A stretch of 64,000 nucleotides of DNA from an uncultured Caldilineaceae bacterium (GCA_951812725.1 OX638330.1:1860001-1924000); one strand, 5' to 3'; counted from the stretch's first letter, positions 9,399-19,027 are shown. Made by a program: numbers and translations. Notes: generated from the letters alone by a model not told the origin.

Positions 9399-10058
9399 AT
9401 GACGACTACAAACGCTCCCGAAGGGTCTGTCACCGCTCGGTGCCCGGCCTATCGGGTCGAGACCGAGCGCACGGTCGTGCGCTGCTGGCAGCCAGACGAT
9501 GCCGAATACCTGCTGCAGGCAATTTCGCAAAGCATCAACCATTTGCGAGCGTGGATGCCCTGGGCGGCCCACGAACCCTCCACCTTGGACGAGAAGATAG
9601 CGCTGCTGCGAAGATGGCGGGCCGAGTTTGATCTCGACCAGGACTACGTCTATGGGATCTTTTCGCCCGACGAAAAAGAGGTCTGGGGTGGTTCGGGGTT
9701 GCACAAAAGGATAGGCGCTGACGCTCTCGAAATAGGCTACTGGATTCGCGCCGACATGATAAACAAGGGGTTGGCAACCGAAATCTCGGCCGCCCTCACC
9801 AGCGTGGCCTTCTCTGTCCACAAAGTTGACCGTGTCGAAATTCACTGCGATCCGGCAAACGTCCGCAGCGCCTCAGTCCCGCGCAAGTTGGGCTTCGTGC
9901 AGGAAGCATTGCTGCGCCGGCGAAACGTGGACGTTACCGGTTCGCCGATCGATGCGATGATCTGGTCCCTCTTCCGCGACCGACTAGCGAAGACGCCCGT
10001 CGCCGACGCACAGCTTACAGCATACGATGTCGTCGGCTGCGAAATTCCTCAACCTTAA
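9399..10058 (+). CDS. GNAT acetyltransferase, RimJ/RimL type
   Basis: Predicted N-acetyltransferase of the RimJ/RimL/SpeG branch (Acetyltransf_3). Visible features are T-E-R-T-V-V-R-C-W at the N-terminus, a central G-G-S-G-L-H segment, E-I-G-Y-W-I-R in beta5, a helix with K-G-L-A-T-E-I, and the C-terminal C-D-P-A-N-V-R-S-A-S-V-P-R-K-L-G-F, which is the standard beta6/alpha4 signature. It follows clpC by 24 bp on the same strand and may be cotranscribed. The ATG at 9399 lacks an obvious ribosome-binding site. The substrate is unknown: an N-terminus of a protein, or a small amine or antibiotic. Confidence 0.85.
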   Translation: MTTTNAPEGSVTARCPAYRVETERTVVRCWQPDDAEYLLQAISQSINHLRAWMPWAAHEPSTLDEKIALLRRWRAEFDLDQDYVYGIFSPDEKEVWGGSGLHKRIGADALEIGYWIRADMINKGLATEISAALTSVAFSVHKVDRVEIHCDPANVRSASVPRKLGFVQEALLRRRNVDVTGSPIDAMIWSLFRDRLAKTPVADAQLTAYDVVGCEIPQP

Positions 10059-10136
10059 TTCGCGTCCACAAAGACAAGACCAGATATGCCCCAGGAGTGG
10101 CGTTCCCAACCTGCCTCTCCTGGCAGTATCAATATG

Positions 10137-10952
10137 CTACTTGGCGATCGGGTTTTCGTAGAGTGCCACCCAGTCGAAAAGGCCTTGCGCCTGGCCTTGG
10201 CTGCGCGCGCCGACCAGCAGGCCGACGTCGCCGACGGGCAAACGCGGCTCGGGCACTGAAGTTACATGAGTAGAGTTGATGAAAAAGATGAGCTCGACGC
10301 CGTCGTCCACTACTGTGAGCACGTTTTGGCTCCCTGTTGACAGCGCCGGCGTCGGCGTCCAAGCTTCTATAGTCCGCCAGGCGCCATTCTCAACCAGCTG
10401 AATCTGGTACTCGCCCTGACCGTCTACCGCAAACAGATAGAAATTATCCGCGTTCTGGAACCGAACGATGAGCCCGCCGTATCCCCACGCAAGCTCGTCC
10501 TGCAGTGCCAGCCGCAGGTCAGCCTCGAACCTGTAGGCCCCCAGGCTCATCTGACCCAGCGTCGCCCACGCTCGCTCGCCTGGACGCAGAATGCTTATCT
10601 GATAGAGATCCCCAACATAGCGCTGATCGAACGCCGCACTCTCCTGGACAGGCAGTGAAAAGTGGGGCTCACTAAAGTCATCACGCGCGATCAGACTCTC
10701 CTCTGTCGGCGCCGGCAGTGTTCGCTCGCCAATCGACAACTGCCTGATGCCAGTGGCTCGCCAGAAAATCAAGCCTGCCGCAACCGCGGCCAGGACAACG
10801 ATCACCGGCACATTCAGGGGAATTCTGCTTTTGGGTTCAGGTGGACTGTTTACGACCGCTTTGGCCGTAGGGCGTTGCCGCGCCAGGCCTATCGCCTCGC
10901 GTTGCCGTGCCCTTTCCTCCATCGCGCTCGAAGAACTGTCTGATCTGCCCAT
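10137..10952 (-). CDS. Membrane-anchored beta-sandwich protein
   Basis: Uncharacterised, about 271 residues from the chosen ATG (the frame opens earlier at a TTG at 11012, but that extension is Cys/Gly-rich and unlike a protein N-terminus). A basic, Pro-rich cytoplasmic segment is followed by one transmembrane helix (about 50-68), then an external domain rich in beta strands: R-D-D-F-S, W-A-T-L-G-Q, Y-R-F-E-A-D-L-R-L, G-L-I-V-R-F-Q-N-A-D-N-F-Y-L-F, L-T-V-V-D-D-G. That strand order resembles LamG/DUF1080 (3-keto-disaccharide hydrolase-like) concanavalin folds. Carbohydrate binding is possible but not shown. It lies 95 bp after the subtilase on the same strand. Confidence 0.65.
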   Translation of the reverse strand: MGRSDSSSSAMEERARQREAIGLARQRPTAKAVVNSPPEPKSRIPLNVPVIVVLAAVAAGLIFWRATGIRQLSIGERTLPAPTEESLIARDDFSEPHFSLPVQESAAFDQRYVGDLYQISILRPGERAWATLGQMSLGAYRFEADLRLALQDELAWGYGGLIVRFQNADNFYLFAVDGQGEYQIQLVENGAWRTIEAWTPTPALSTGSQNVLTVVDDGVELIFFINSTHVTSVPEPRLPVGDVGLLVGARSQGQAQGLFDWVALYENPIAK

Positions 10953-11047
10953 ACCACAACCATTCAGCCTGTAGTCTGCGCCGCCTGTGCCGCAGGAGTG
11001 ACCCTGTTTCAATCACTGCACAGCGCGCCGTCCGGCCGAATCTGGCG

Positions 11048-12367
11048 TTACTCCATCTGGAGGAACCTGTCCAACTTGAGGAAACGTAACGGGGCCGCCA
11101 TGCAGCCTATCGGCGGGCTGGGACTGGGAGAGGGAGGAGCCGGTACCGGTAACGACGGCTTATGCGGTGGCGGCTGCTGACCAGATTGTGCGTACTGAAC
11201 CGCAGTCAACGCGTCAACGCGTCCGTCGCCCATAATGAATTTGTCGCCTTCGGTCTGTTCATTCTCGGAGATGTTGATGTCAACACTCGTGGCCATCAGC
11301 ATCTTCTTGATGTCCATTGGCCCAAGGCCCGAATCGGCCCTCAGCATCAGCGCAACCAGGCCGGCTACATGAGGGGTGGCCATACTGGTACCGCTGGCAG
11401 TCGTATAATATTCGTCCACCACCTGGCCCACCGACGTGCCCGACGCACGCGCGGCCACAATCTTGCTGCCCGGCGCCACAAGGTCCGGCTTGACGCGTCC
11501 GTCCGCGGTCGGTCCACGACTACTGAATCGAGCAACGCTGTCCTGATCGTTGGATGCCCCCACCGTAATGACCTTTTCGGCGGCCCCGGGGCTGCCAATC
11601 GTGCTCTGCCGCGGTCCGCTGTTCCCCGCAGCCACAACCATTATCTTGCCCATATCAACGATCGCGTTGCACATCGAGCTTAGCGCATCCGAGCCGTCAC
11701 TGTTTCCCCGGCTGCCCAGTGACAGATTCAAGACATCAGCGCCATTCTGTGCAGCCCACTCCAGCCCGGCCATAACGTTGCTCATCCGGCCGCTGCCGTT
11801 GTCTGCCAGCGCCTTGGCTGCCATGATTGTCGCGCCAGGGGCTACCCCAACATACTTTCCACCGCTCGCAGCCCCCGTCCCTGCCGCGGTAGAGGCCACA
11901 TGCGTGCCGTGCCCGTTTCCGTCCGCGGCCGAACCCTTCCCGCTGAAGTCGGCTGTCAGCCCGACACGTCCCGCAAAGTCCGGGTGCGTGGCGTCTATTC
12001 CCGTGTCAACGACGCAGATCGTTACCCCTTCCCCGTCATTGTGCATCTGCTCCCATACTTGGGGTGCTCGTATATGTGGTGTCGAAACATCCAGCAATAT
12101 ATGGACGACCTCATCAAGCCATATCTCCGCCACGTCCTCCGCGTCTGTCAATTCGTCCAGCGCCGATGGTTTCAGCGTGACTGCTGTTGCCGGAATCAAC
12201 CTGAAATCCTGGTTGACCTTGATTGCGCCGGCCCCAACAGCCAGTCTTGCTATACTCCGTTGACTGGCCGCGGATTGAAACCTGACAATAACCTGTACAT
12301 CTTCGTTCGCCGATCGGGCTTGCTCAATGACATCCCGAACCTGGGCGGAGAATTTCTCCGAGTACAT
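11048..12367 (-). CDS. Subtilisin-like serine protease (peptidase family S8)
   Basis: Serine endopeptidase with the complete catalytic triad: Asp in V-V-D-T-G-I-D, His in G-H-G-T-H-V-A-S-T and Ser in G-T-S-M-A-T-P-H-V-A-G, plus the oxyanion Asn region A-A-G-N-S-G. Residues 1-90 resemble an inhibitor-I9 propeptide ending in a D-x-x-V-H-I-L-L junction. The C-terminus is a Pro/Ser-rich tail (about 400-420) ending in a hydrophobic/basic stretch. No signal peptide is visible at the predicted start, so it is either intracellular or exported by another route. A free-standing I9-like protein is encoded 324 bp upstream on the same strand. That pairing is unusual because the protease already has its own propeptide-like domain. 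Confidence 0.92.
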   Translation of the reverse strand: MYSEKFSAQVRDVIEQARSANEDVQVIVRFQSAASQRSIARLAVGAGAIKVNQDFRLIPATAVTLKPSALDELTDAEDVAEIWLDEVVHILLDVSTPHIRAPQVWEQMHNDGEGVTICVVDTGIDATHPDFAGRVGLTADFSGKGSAADGNGHGTHVASTAAGTGAASGGKYVGVAPGATIMAAKALADNGSGRMSNVMAGLEWAAQNGADVLNLSLGSRGNSDGSDALSSMCNAIVDMGKIMVVAAGNSGPRQSTIGSPGAAEKVITVGASNDQDSVARFSSRGPTADGRVKPDLVAPGSKIVAARASGTSVGQVVDEYYTTASGTSMATPHVAGLVALMLRADSGLGPMDIKKMLMATSVDINISENEQTEGDKFIMGDGRVDALTAVQYAQSGQQPPPHKPSLPVPAPPSPSPSPPIGCMAAPLRFLKLDRFLQME

Positions 12368-12691
12368 CGTCCAAACTCCTCCTGATAGCGTTCAATCACA
12401 AACTGCAGCCGCACAGTCAGGCCGAGGCGTCGAATGACCATGGGCGCGGAGGTGCTGCAGGCACGCAACACCACTCCTATCCAACTGAACTCCTGTCCAG
12501 GTGTTTCCGAACTGTCGACCCACAGTGAGCTAGCGCGCTTGATACCGAAAACTCTTGTCCTGAACAGGCCATATCATGCGTCCAGGCAGCCGGTAGATCG
12601 GCGCCGTTTCCGGCCAGATTGCGCTGGGGGCGTCCTGGTTGCCCCAGTGCTGTGGCAACCTTTCTAAGACCTGACTTTCCGTCGCCAGGTC
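12368..12691. other. Gap between the I9-like gene and the subtilase
   Basis: 324 bp with no convincing gene. One hairpin, CTGGGG (12624-12629) with CCCCAG (12642-12647), lies 45 bp past the end of the I9-like gene but has no T-run on either strand. No clear promoter for the protease was found. Confidence 0.4.
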
Positions 12692-12961
12692 CTACATTGT
12701 CTCAACTTCTCCGTCTTCCTCGACCCGGACGAGCCACGGCTCTCTCATCAGCGCCCTCAGACCTGCACCGGGGCCACTGACAGCGTAACAAGGAATGATG
12801 GTTGTCTGATGGCGCACGACAAATCCAGCCCTATCAATTGCCGCCCTCTGCTCCTGCCCCAGGTCACTGGCATGCAGCAACAGGAAAACTGTCGCCGACG
12901 GCTCCTCTGCTATCCGCCTTTCCAACGCGGCCGCAATTTTTTTCACTGAACCATCCGCCAT
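12692..12961 (-). CDS. Stand-alone inhibitor-I9-like small protein
   Basis: 89 residues. The order of elements matches the propeptide/inhibitor I9 fold: an early strand A-T-V-F-L-L-L, a helix with L-G-Q-E-Q-R-A-A-I, a central strand, then Y-A-V-S-G-P-G-A-G-L-R-A-L near 57-70 and the closing P-W-L-V-R-V-E-E-D-G-E-V. That resembles the usual 'G-x-x-A-x-L ... P-x-V-x-x-V-E-x-D' ending of I9 domains. It is not fused to a protease, but a subtilase is the next gene on the same strand. Known stand-alone I9 proteins (yeast IB2, fungal POIA1) act as subtilase inhibitors or chaperones. Such a role here is inference. No signal peptide is visible. Confidence 0.65.
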   Translation of the reverse strand: MADGSVKKIAAALERRIAEEPSATVFLLLHASDLGQEQRAAIDRAGFVVRHQTTIIPCYAVSGPGAGLRALMREPWLVRVEEDGEVETM

Positions 12962-13070
12962 CTTCGAAACGTTCCCTTAACGCATAATTCCTCAGAATAA
13001 GTCTAACAGAAGTGCCAACTTGATCCGAACTGAAAAAGTATTTTCAGCCTTCAAATCAACACTACCTGGA

Positions 13071-14672
13071 CTACGTCAGATAATCGTAGGCAATTAGTGT
13101 GAGAAACTCCACAAACTCGTCGGTCAGAATCAGTTGGTCCAGAATCTCAGCCGCCTCTTCCAACCGGCCCGGGCCATGTTCACCAAGCTTCTTCAACTCC
13201 TCTTCACGGATCTGCTTGTAAAGCTCGCGCGTGATCGTCCTCCCGTCTTCCAGCTTGGCCCCATGGCGAATCCACTGCCAGATCTGCGAGCGCGAAATCT
13301 CGGCCGTAGCCGCGTCTTCCATCAGGTTGTAGATGGCCGCCGCGCCGATTCCCAGCAGCCACGCGTTCAAATATTGCAGCGAGACATCCACATTCGTCCG
13401 CAGGCCGCTCTCCGTAATCGTACCCCCTGCTACACCTACGTCGACGATCTCTGCCGCCGTAACTGCCACATCCTCTCGCATCCTGTGCTTCTGGTGCGGC
13501 GCGCCGCCGGTGGCCTCTTCGAAAATCCCGCGCGCAAGCGGCACCAGATCGGGATGTGCCACCCATGTGCCATCGCAGCCGTCACCCGATTCCCGCACTT
13601 TATCCGCCCGCACCTTTGCCAGAGCCTCCTCGTTTATCTCAGGATCCCGCCGGCTGGGTATGAACGCGGCCATGCCGCCGATCGCATGCGCGCCCCTCTT
13701 ATGACACGTACGCACCAGGAGTTCAGTGTAAGCTCGCATAAACGGCGTTGTCATCGTAACCTGCGCCCGCTCCGGCAGGAGCGTGTTGGGATTGTTGGGG
13801 AACTTCTTGATCGCGCTGAAAATATAGTCCCACCTGCCCGCGTTCAGTCCTGCCGAATATTCTCGCAGCTCATACAGAATCTCTTCCATCTCCAACGCAG
13901 CCAGAATCGTCTCTATCAGTACCGTCGCCCGGAAGGACCCGTGAACGATGCCCAGCGCCGCTTCTGCGTGTGCGAACACGTCGGCCCACAGTCGCGCCTC
14001 AAGGTGGCTCTCCAACTTGGGAAGATAGAAGTAGCAGGCGCTGCCTTGCCGCTGCCTCTCCGCCGCATTGTGAAAAACATACAGCCCCACATCGAATAGA
14101 CTGGCTGAGACCGGCTCGCCATTCACCAATACATTCTTCTCCACCAGGTGCCAGCCGCGCGGCCTGACCAAAAGCGCCGCGATCTCGTCATTGAGTTCGT
14201 AGACCCGCCCCCTGGCCTCATCCTCAAGCCGTATCTCACGCCGCACCGCGTCGTACAAATTCAGCTGCCCCTCCACACAGTTCGCCCATGTCGGAGAGTT
14301 TGCATCCTCAAAATCCGCCATAAAGACGTCCGCGCCCGAATTGAGCGCATTGATCACCATCTTGCGATCGACCGGACCGGTGATTTCAGCCCAGCGTTTT
14401 TGCAAGTCATCCGGCGTGTCTGCCACTTGCCAGTCGCTGCTCCGCACACCCTCTGTTTCTGACAGGAAACCTGGCGTCTCACCCTTGTCAATTCGAGCCT
14501 GTCGCGCCGCACGCGCCGCCAGCAACTCCTGGCGCCTACCATCAAACGCCTCGTGCAACTCTGCAATGAAGGCAAGCGCCTCAGCTGTCAGGATCTTTTC
14601 CGAAGCAGGAAGGGTCTCGCCGGTAACCTGCACATCCACCTGTTTTTGCACGCGTTCATTCTCCCGTGACAT
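13071..14672 (-). CDS. aceB: Malate synthase A
   Basis: Condenses glyoxylate with acetyl-CoA to malate in the glyoxylate bypass. It is 533 residues, the normal isoform-A length. Recognisable elements are the N-terminal I-T-G-P-V-D-R-K-M, the loop [23 protein letters not shown] with the active-site Arg, [14 protein letters not shown] and C-D-G-T-W-V-A-H-P. The start ATG is preceded by AAGGAG eight bases away. The usual partner, isocitrate lyase, is not in the window, and the neighbours are unrelated. The gene stands alone between a protease unit and a repeat element. Confidence 0.96.
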   Translation of the reverse strand: MSRENERVQKQVDVQVTGETLPASEKILTAEALAFIAELHEAFDGRRQELLAARAARQARIDKGETPGFLSETEGVRSSDWQVADTPDDLQKRWAEITGPVDRKMVINALNSGADVFMADFEDANSPTWANCVEGQLNLYDAVRREIRLEDEARGRVYELNDEIAALLVRPRGWHLVEKNVLVNGEPVSASLFDVGLYVFHNAAERQRQGSACYFYLPKLESHLEARLWADVFAHAEAALGIVHGSFRATVLIETILAALEMEEILYELREYSAGLNAGRWDYIFSAIKKFPNNPNTLLPERAQVTMTTPFMRAYTELLVRTCHKRGAHAIGGMAAFIPSRRDPEINEEALAKVRADKVRESGDGCDGTWVAHPDLVPLARGIFEEATGGAPHQKHRMREDVAVTAAEIVDVGVAGGTITESGLRTNVDVSLQYLNAWLLGIGAAAIYNLMEDAATAEISRSQIWQWIRHGAKLEDGRTITRELYKQIREEELKKLGEHGPGRLEEAAEILDQLILTDEFVEFLTLIAYDYLT

Positions 14673-14826
14673 GGAGCGCTCCTTGTGTGAAAGGGAAAAG
14701 GAAAGAGGTACTGCCTTAGCATACCCAGATCACGAAAAGTCGTCAATACTGCCACCCGCACACACGCTCTTCCCTCCTGGTCTTACTCTGACTCCCCGCG
14801 CCTCCCAACTCCTTTTAGCATATGGA

Positions 14827-14898
14827 CGGTCGGGCCTTCGGCCCTCCCTTGTGCAGGGGCTGCGCCCCCGCAACGCCCCCCTACAAAAACATGCCTCG
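14827..14898. repeat. Dispersed palindromic repeat, copy 1
   Basis: First of five copies in the window, all in the same orientation. The unit starts CGGTCGGGCCTTCGGCCC, contains a second hairpin (GGGGC-TGC-GCCCC) and ends near CTACAAAAACATGCCTC. This copy lacks the closing CCGACCG present in copies 2-4. It lies in the gap between malate synthase and the small minus-strand reading frame. Confidence 0.85.
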
Positions 14899-15084
14899 CC
14901 TGCGTAGTGCCTGTCTCGGGCCTTTACGCACGATCGTCGGTACGAAGCAGTTCCCGCGGATCACTGCGCCCCCCCGCCGATGAAATACTGTTTTCTGCCC
15001 GGTCTCTGGCAGGAAGACCACTGTACACCCTGGTAGAGCCACATTCAGAAACTTTTCAATATCGTCCCAATTCTCTTTAGTCAC
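14881..15084 (-). CDS. Short hypothetical protein, 3' end in a repeat
   Basis: 67 codons. Residues 1-48 look protein-like (acidic start, then F-L-N-V-A-L-P-G-C-T-V-V-F-L-P-E and a basic middle). The last residues are encoded by the edge of the dispersed palindromic repeat. It may be a real small gene whose end was replaced by repeat insertion, or chance. No family is recognised. Confidence 0.3.
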   Translation of the reverse strand: MTKENWDDIEKFLNVALPGCTVVFLPETGQKTVFHRRGGAVIRGNCFVPTIVRKGPRQALRRRGMFL

Positions 15085-15139
15085 TGTTCAAACAACGTGC
15101 CCGTTGGAAATGCGAGACAGACCCAACGCACGCACTATT

Positions 15140-15168
15140 TTGACCATACAAGACGCAAAGATTAGTAT
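15140..15168 (+). promoter_or_regulatory. Promoter for the phosphotransferase-like gene
   Basis: TTGACC at 15140-15145, a 17-bp spacer and TAGTAT at 15163-15168. The transcript would start near 15175, leaving a leader of about 160 nt. That leader contains an inverted repeat CAGACGC (15202-15208)/GCGTCTG (15225-15231). No rifamycin-associated element was seen. Confidence 0.5.
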
Positions 15169-15338
15169 ATCGGCGAGCTCTCTGGTAGATCCAACACTTT
15201 TCAGACGCCGCCTGCACGATGTACTGCGTCTGCAGCCTGCCAACGTACACGCACCGGGGCATGGAACGCCTCTGACGGTCCTAGTCCGGGAATCTTATCT
15301 GGACAGGGCGGCGGCGACAAGAGAACGCAGACCATCAC

Positions 15339-18062
15339 ATGACTGCCAACGCCATATCACATCCATATGGAATCAGTTCCTTCTGTGTACCATTGAACAC
15401 GCCTGACCCTCCGCTTTCCACGGTAGGTGGCAAAGCCCTGAATCTGGCCAGACTGACTTGCGCCGGATTCCCTGTCCCCAATGGATTCATCATCATCACA
15501 GACGCGTACAATCACCACATTGACGATGCCGGACTGACAGGCTGGATGGCGGCCGAAGCCAGTGCGATCGATGCCGCCGATCCGGTCGCATTGTCAGCTC
15601 TCTCCGACAGACTGCGCGCCCGCCTGCGGGCCGAAGACGTCCCTGAAAAGGTAGCCGCCCAGATTCGTTCGGCCTATACGGGGCTGGGCCGGCCACCGGT
15701 AGCAGTCCGCTCTTCCGCCACCGCCGAAGACCTGCCCGGAATGTCATTCGCAGGCCAGCAGGACACCTTCCTCAATGTCGTGGGAGACGAAGCCTTGCTG
15801 CGCGCTGTCGTGGAATGCTGGAGCAGCCTGTGGACCGCCCGCGCCATTGCCTATCGAACGCGCAATGACATCGACCACGCAACAGTCTCGCTGGCAGTTG
15901 TCGTCCAGGAAATGGTTCAAAGCGACACTTCAGGCGTCCTCTTCACCGCCAACCCTTTGACCGGCCGCCGTGACGAAATCGTTATCGACGCGACTTTCGG
16001 CCTGGGCGAAGCGCTCGTAAGCGGGCAGGTGGAGCCAGACCACTACGTTGTCGAGACAGACTCTGGCAAGATCCTCCGGAAACAGCTTGGCGCCAAGGCA
16101 ACCGTAGTCCGCGGGCTTGCAGGCGGCGGCATCGAAGAGACGGAAGGTGAGCGCCGCCCGGAGCAGGCGCTCTCAGACGAACAGATCGCCAGACTGACCG
16201 AATTGGGCAAGCGGGTCGCTGACCTGTACGCCGAGCCGCAGGACATTGAGTGGGCAATTGCAGATGGCGACTTGCTTCTCCTGCAGTCCCGCCCTATAAC
16301 CTCACTCTTCCCTCTGCCGAAACTGGTTGACGACACCGACCTGAATGTGTTCATCTCCCTGGGCGCCATCCAAGGCGTGCTGGGACCGTTCACCCCCCTG
16401 GGCATGGACCTGCTCCGCGGCCTCTTCGCCGGCATCGCCCAAATCTTCTCGTTTAAGGCCACACTTTATGAGCAGTCCATCTTGCACTCCGCAGCCGACC
16501 GTCCCTGGATCGCGGTCGCCGGCGCATTGCGCAACCCAATCGGCCGCCTCATATTTCAGCGCGCCCTGCCTATGGTTGAACCCGGCGCGGCGCAGAGCAT
16601 TCGCAAGCTGATCTCCGACGCCAAATTGGAGCAGTCCCCATTCAACCCGCGTTCCCTTGCCAGGGCCGCTCCCCTCCTCTCCAAAGTGCTGAAGTCAGCC
16701 TTTCGCGCTTTTCTCGATCCGGAAATGTTCGCACAGGCCACCAATGATGCCGCCGAGGCACACATCGCCGCAGTTAACAGTAGAGCCCGCAAAGCCCGTA
16801 CACTCGACCAGCGCATCGATCTGTGCGAATGGCTTTGCTATAACGCTCTGTTTCCGGTCCTTCTGCCGCTTTTCATCCCGCCCATCATCGTTGGCTACGC
16901 TTCGCTCGGCATGCTCAGTCGGCTCGCCGCCCTTTTGGCGCCTTTGCGATCAGAAATCTCGCCCCAATTGGCGCTTGACTTCACCCGAAGTCTACCCAAT
17001 AACGTCACCACCGAAATGGACCTTGAGCTGTGGCAGGTGGCCCGGCGGATCGGTGAGGACCCTGCCGCCTCCGCCGCATTTGTCGCCGCCGACCCGGAGG
17101 CACTCGCCCTGGAATACCACAAGAAGGAGATGCCCGTACACATCCAGGCAGCCCTGACGGAATTCCTGAACCGTTACGGTATGCGCGGCCTCGCTGAACT
17201 CGACTTCGGCCGGCCGCGCTGGCGCGAACAGCCGCTCCCAATCATTCGCGCACTGCAAAGCTACCTTTCCATTGCCGACGAAAGCGCCGCGCCTGACACC
17301 GTGTTTCAGCAGGGGCAGCAGGCAGCATTGCAAGCAGAGGATCGCCTGGCAAACGCTGCCGCAGAGACTTCGAACAAGCCCTTGGCTGGATGGCTCGTCC
17401 GCCAGCTTTCGAAACGGGTCCGCGTCCTCGCGGGCTTCCGCGAAAGCCCCAAATTTAGCATGATTCGCATCTCGTCTATTGCGCGCAGCCTACTCCTTGA
17501 ATGCGGCAGAGAACTCGTCGACAGCGGTGTTTTGGAACAAGCCGACGACCTTTTCTTCTTGACGATGAGGGAACTGAAAACGTTGGCAATGAACGCGCCC
17601 GGTGACTGGCAGAGCCTGGTGCGGGCGAGGAGGGAAACCTATCGAAACGAAATGCGCCGCCAGCCCATCCCCCGTCTCCTCCTCAGTGACGGGACCGCCT
17701 TCTACGCCGGTCTTTCCCCAGGCGAAGGCGCAGACGAAAACACCCTCGTCGGCTCAGGCGTTTCACCGGGCTTTGTAGAGGGAACCGTGCGCGTTGTCTT
17801 TGACCCTCTGGAAGCCGCGCTTCAACCCGGCGACATCCTCGTCTGTCCTGGCACAGATCCTTCCTGGACGCCCCTTTTCCTCGCCGCCGGCGGGCTGGTG
17901 ATGGAAGTGGGGGGCATGATGACGCACGGTTCCGTCGTCGCCCGCGAATACGGGATTCCTGCCGTCGCCGGCGTGGACCGTGCGACCGAGCGACTTCAGA
18001 CCGGCCAGAGAGTGCGTGTCGACGGCGGCAGCGGCAAGATTGAGTTACTGGATTTAAGCTGA
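15339..18062 (+). CDS. PEP-synthase-like phosphotransferase, rifampicin phosphotransferase type
   Basis: Three-domain dikinase-fold enzyme of 907 residues. The N-terminal ATP-binding domain (about 1-330) has G-G-K-A-L-N-L-A-R-L, V-A-V-R-S-S-A-T-A-E-D, Q-D-T-F-L-N-V and L-L-L-Q-S-R-P-I-T. A divergent middle domain of about 450 residues should bind the acceptor. The C-terminal swivel domain has the catalytic His in M-T-H-G-S-V-V-A-R-E-Y-G followed by I-P-A-V-A-G. Known rifampicin phosphotransferases use ATP to phosphorylate the antibiotic, releasing AMP and Pi. True PEP synthases have a different middle and C-terminal TIM domain, which is absent here. The acceptor is unknown; antibiotic inactivation is only one possibility. 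Confidence 0.85.
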   Translation: MTANAISHPYGISSFCVPLNTPDPPLSTVGGKALNLARLTCAGFPVPNGFIIITDAYNHHIDDAGLTGWMAAEASAIDAADPVALSALSDRLRARLRAEDVPEKVAAQIRSAYTGLGRPPVAVRSSATAEDLPGMSFAGQQDTFLNVVGDEALLRAVVECWSSLWTARAIAYRTRNDIDHATVSLAVVVQEMVQSDTSGVLFTANPLTGRRDEIVIDATFGLGEALVSGQVEPDHYVVETDSGKILRKQLGAKATVVRGLAGGGIEETEGERRPEQALSDEQIARLTELGKRVADLYAEPQDIEWAIADGDLLLLQSRPITSLFPLPKLVDDTDLNVFISLGAIQGVLGPFTPLGMDLLRGLFAGIAQIFSFKATLYEQSILHSAADRPWIAVAGALRNPIGRLIFQRALPMVEPGAAQSIRKLISDAKLEQSPFNPRSLARAAPLLSKVLKSAFRAFLDPEMFAQATNDAAEAHIAAVNSRARKARTLDQRIDLCEWLCYNALFPVLLPLFIPPIIVGYASLGMLSRLAALLAPLRSEISPQLALDFTRSLPNNVTTEMDLELWQVARRIGEDPAASAAFVAADPEALALEYHKKEMPVHIQAALTEFLNRYGMRGLAELDFGRPRWREQPLPIIRALQSYLSIADESAAPDTVFQQGQQAALQAEDRLANAAAETSNKPLAGWLVRQLSKRVRVLAGFRESPKFSMIRISSIARSLLLECGRELVDSGVLEQADDLFFLTMRELKTLAMNAPGDWQSLVRARRETYRNEMRRQPIPRLLLSDGTAFYAGLSPGEGADENTLVGSGVSPGFVEGTVRVVFDPLEAALQPGDILVCPGTDPSWTPLFLAAGGLVMEVGGMMTHGSVVAREYGIPAVAGVDRATERLQTGQRVRVDGGSGKIELLDLS

Positions 18063-18085
18063 AGGGGACGGTTCGTGGACTGATC

Positions 18086-19027
18086 TCAGCTGCCGTTAGC
18101 CGAGCGTACCCGGCCAAATATCCGGTTAAGTCGGGAGGTCATCTCGGCTGGTAGAGGAGGTCTTAACAGCGAAGCCACATTTTCCTCCAGGTGCCGGACA
18201 TTGCCCGTGCCCGTGAGAATTATGTCAAGTCCCGGCTCATGACGGCAGAACCGGTAAGCGGCCTCCGGCAGCGTCTTTGCATCGCTCTCTTCCAAGATCC
18301 AGTCAAGCGGCTCGAAAAGATCAACAGCGTCATCGTCAATCTCACCGCTGCGGCGTAAATCGACCAGGATCTCCCGCAACCGCGCCGGATTACTGAAAGC
18401 TCGCCTTACCGCAAACATGCACTCTGTGGCTATCCCCTTCTCCTGCGTAGCCTCCAACACAGCCCCTCGGGCCGTCTGATTGAGCATGTTGAAGCCGACC
18501 ATTACCACATCAAAGACATCGTCTTCAATGGCCTTTTTCAGAAGATCGTGTTCAAGGTCTCTGGCAAATCTTTCACTCACTGCCAGATGTCGAATCTTCC
18601 CCTCTTTCTGCATATTCTGAAGCGCAGGCACAAGTTCATCCATCATATGCCTGTATTCTTCCATAGTCGGGCCATGAAAGTGAAAGACATCGATCGTCTC
18701 CACGCCTAGACGCTTCAGGCTGGCTTCAACGCCGGCAACATACCCCTCAGCCGAAACCGGCTCGCCCTTATTGTTTGCACCCTTTTTAGTCGAAATCACC
18801 AGGCTGTCCCTGTCAAAGTCACGAATCGCCTTCCCTACAATCTCTTCAGTGCCATAGGCCTCAGCAGTATCAATATAATTGATACCGAGTTCGAGCGCGC
18901 GCTGCACAACCTCGATCGAATCCCGCTCGCTGCTGCCCGCTCTGACACCCAACCTGCTGGGTCCTCCTGCTCCCAGGCCGGCGACGCTGACCTTCAAGCC
19001 CGTACGTCCGAAAGTCCTGTATTCCAT
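18086..19027 (-). CDS. Aldo/keto reductase
   Basis: NAD(P)H-dependent (beta/alpha)8 oxidoreductase. The ATG at 19027 begins M-E-Y-R-T-F-G-R-T-G-L-K-V-S, the usual family N-terminus, and has GGGAGG five bases upstream. An open extension to 19114 is therefore not used. The catalytic tetrad is visible: Asp and Tyr in D-T-A-E-A-Y-G, Lys in V-I-S-T-K-K-G and His in F-H-F-H-G-P. It is close to the YajO/general stress protein 69 branch. The C-terminal part (R-F-C-R-H-E-P-G-L-D-I-I-L-T-G-T) follows the family. It diverges from the small membrane-protein gene and ends 23 bp from the converging phosphotransferase-like gene. The substrate is unknown. Confidence 0.93.
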   Translation of the reverse strand: MEYRTFGRTGLKVSVAGLGAGGPSRLGVRAGSSERDSIEVVQRALELGINYIDTAEAYGTEEIVGKAIRDFDRDSLVISTKKGANNKGEPVSAEGYVAGVEASLKRLGVETIDVFHFHGPTMEEYRHMMDELVPALQNMQKEGKIRHLAVSERFARDLEHDLLKKAIEDDVFDVVMVGFNMLNQTARGAVLEATQEKGIATECMFAVRRAFSNPARLREILVDLRRSGEIDDDAVDLFEPLDWILEESDAKTLPEAAYRFCRHEPGLDIILTGTGNVRHLEENVASLLRPPLPAEMTSRLNRIFGRVRSANGS

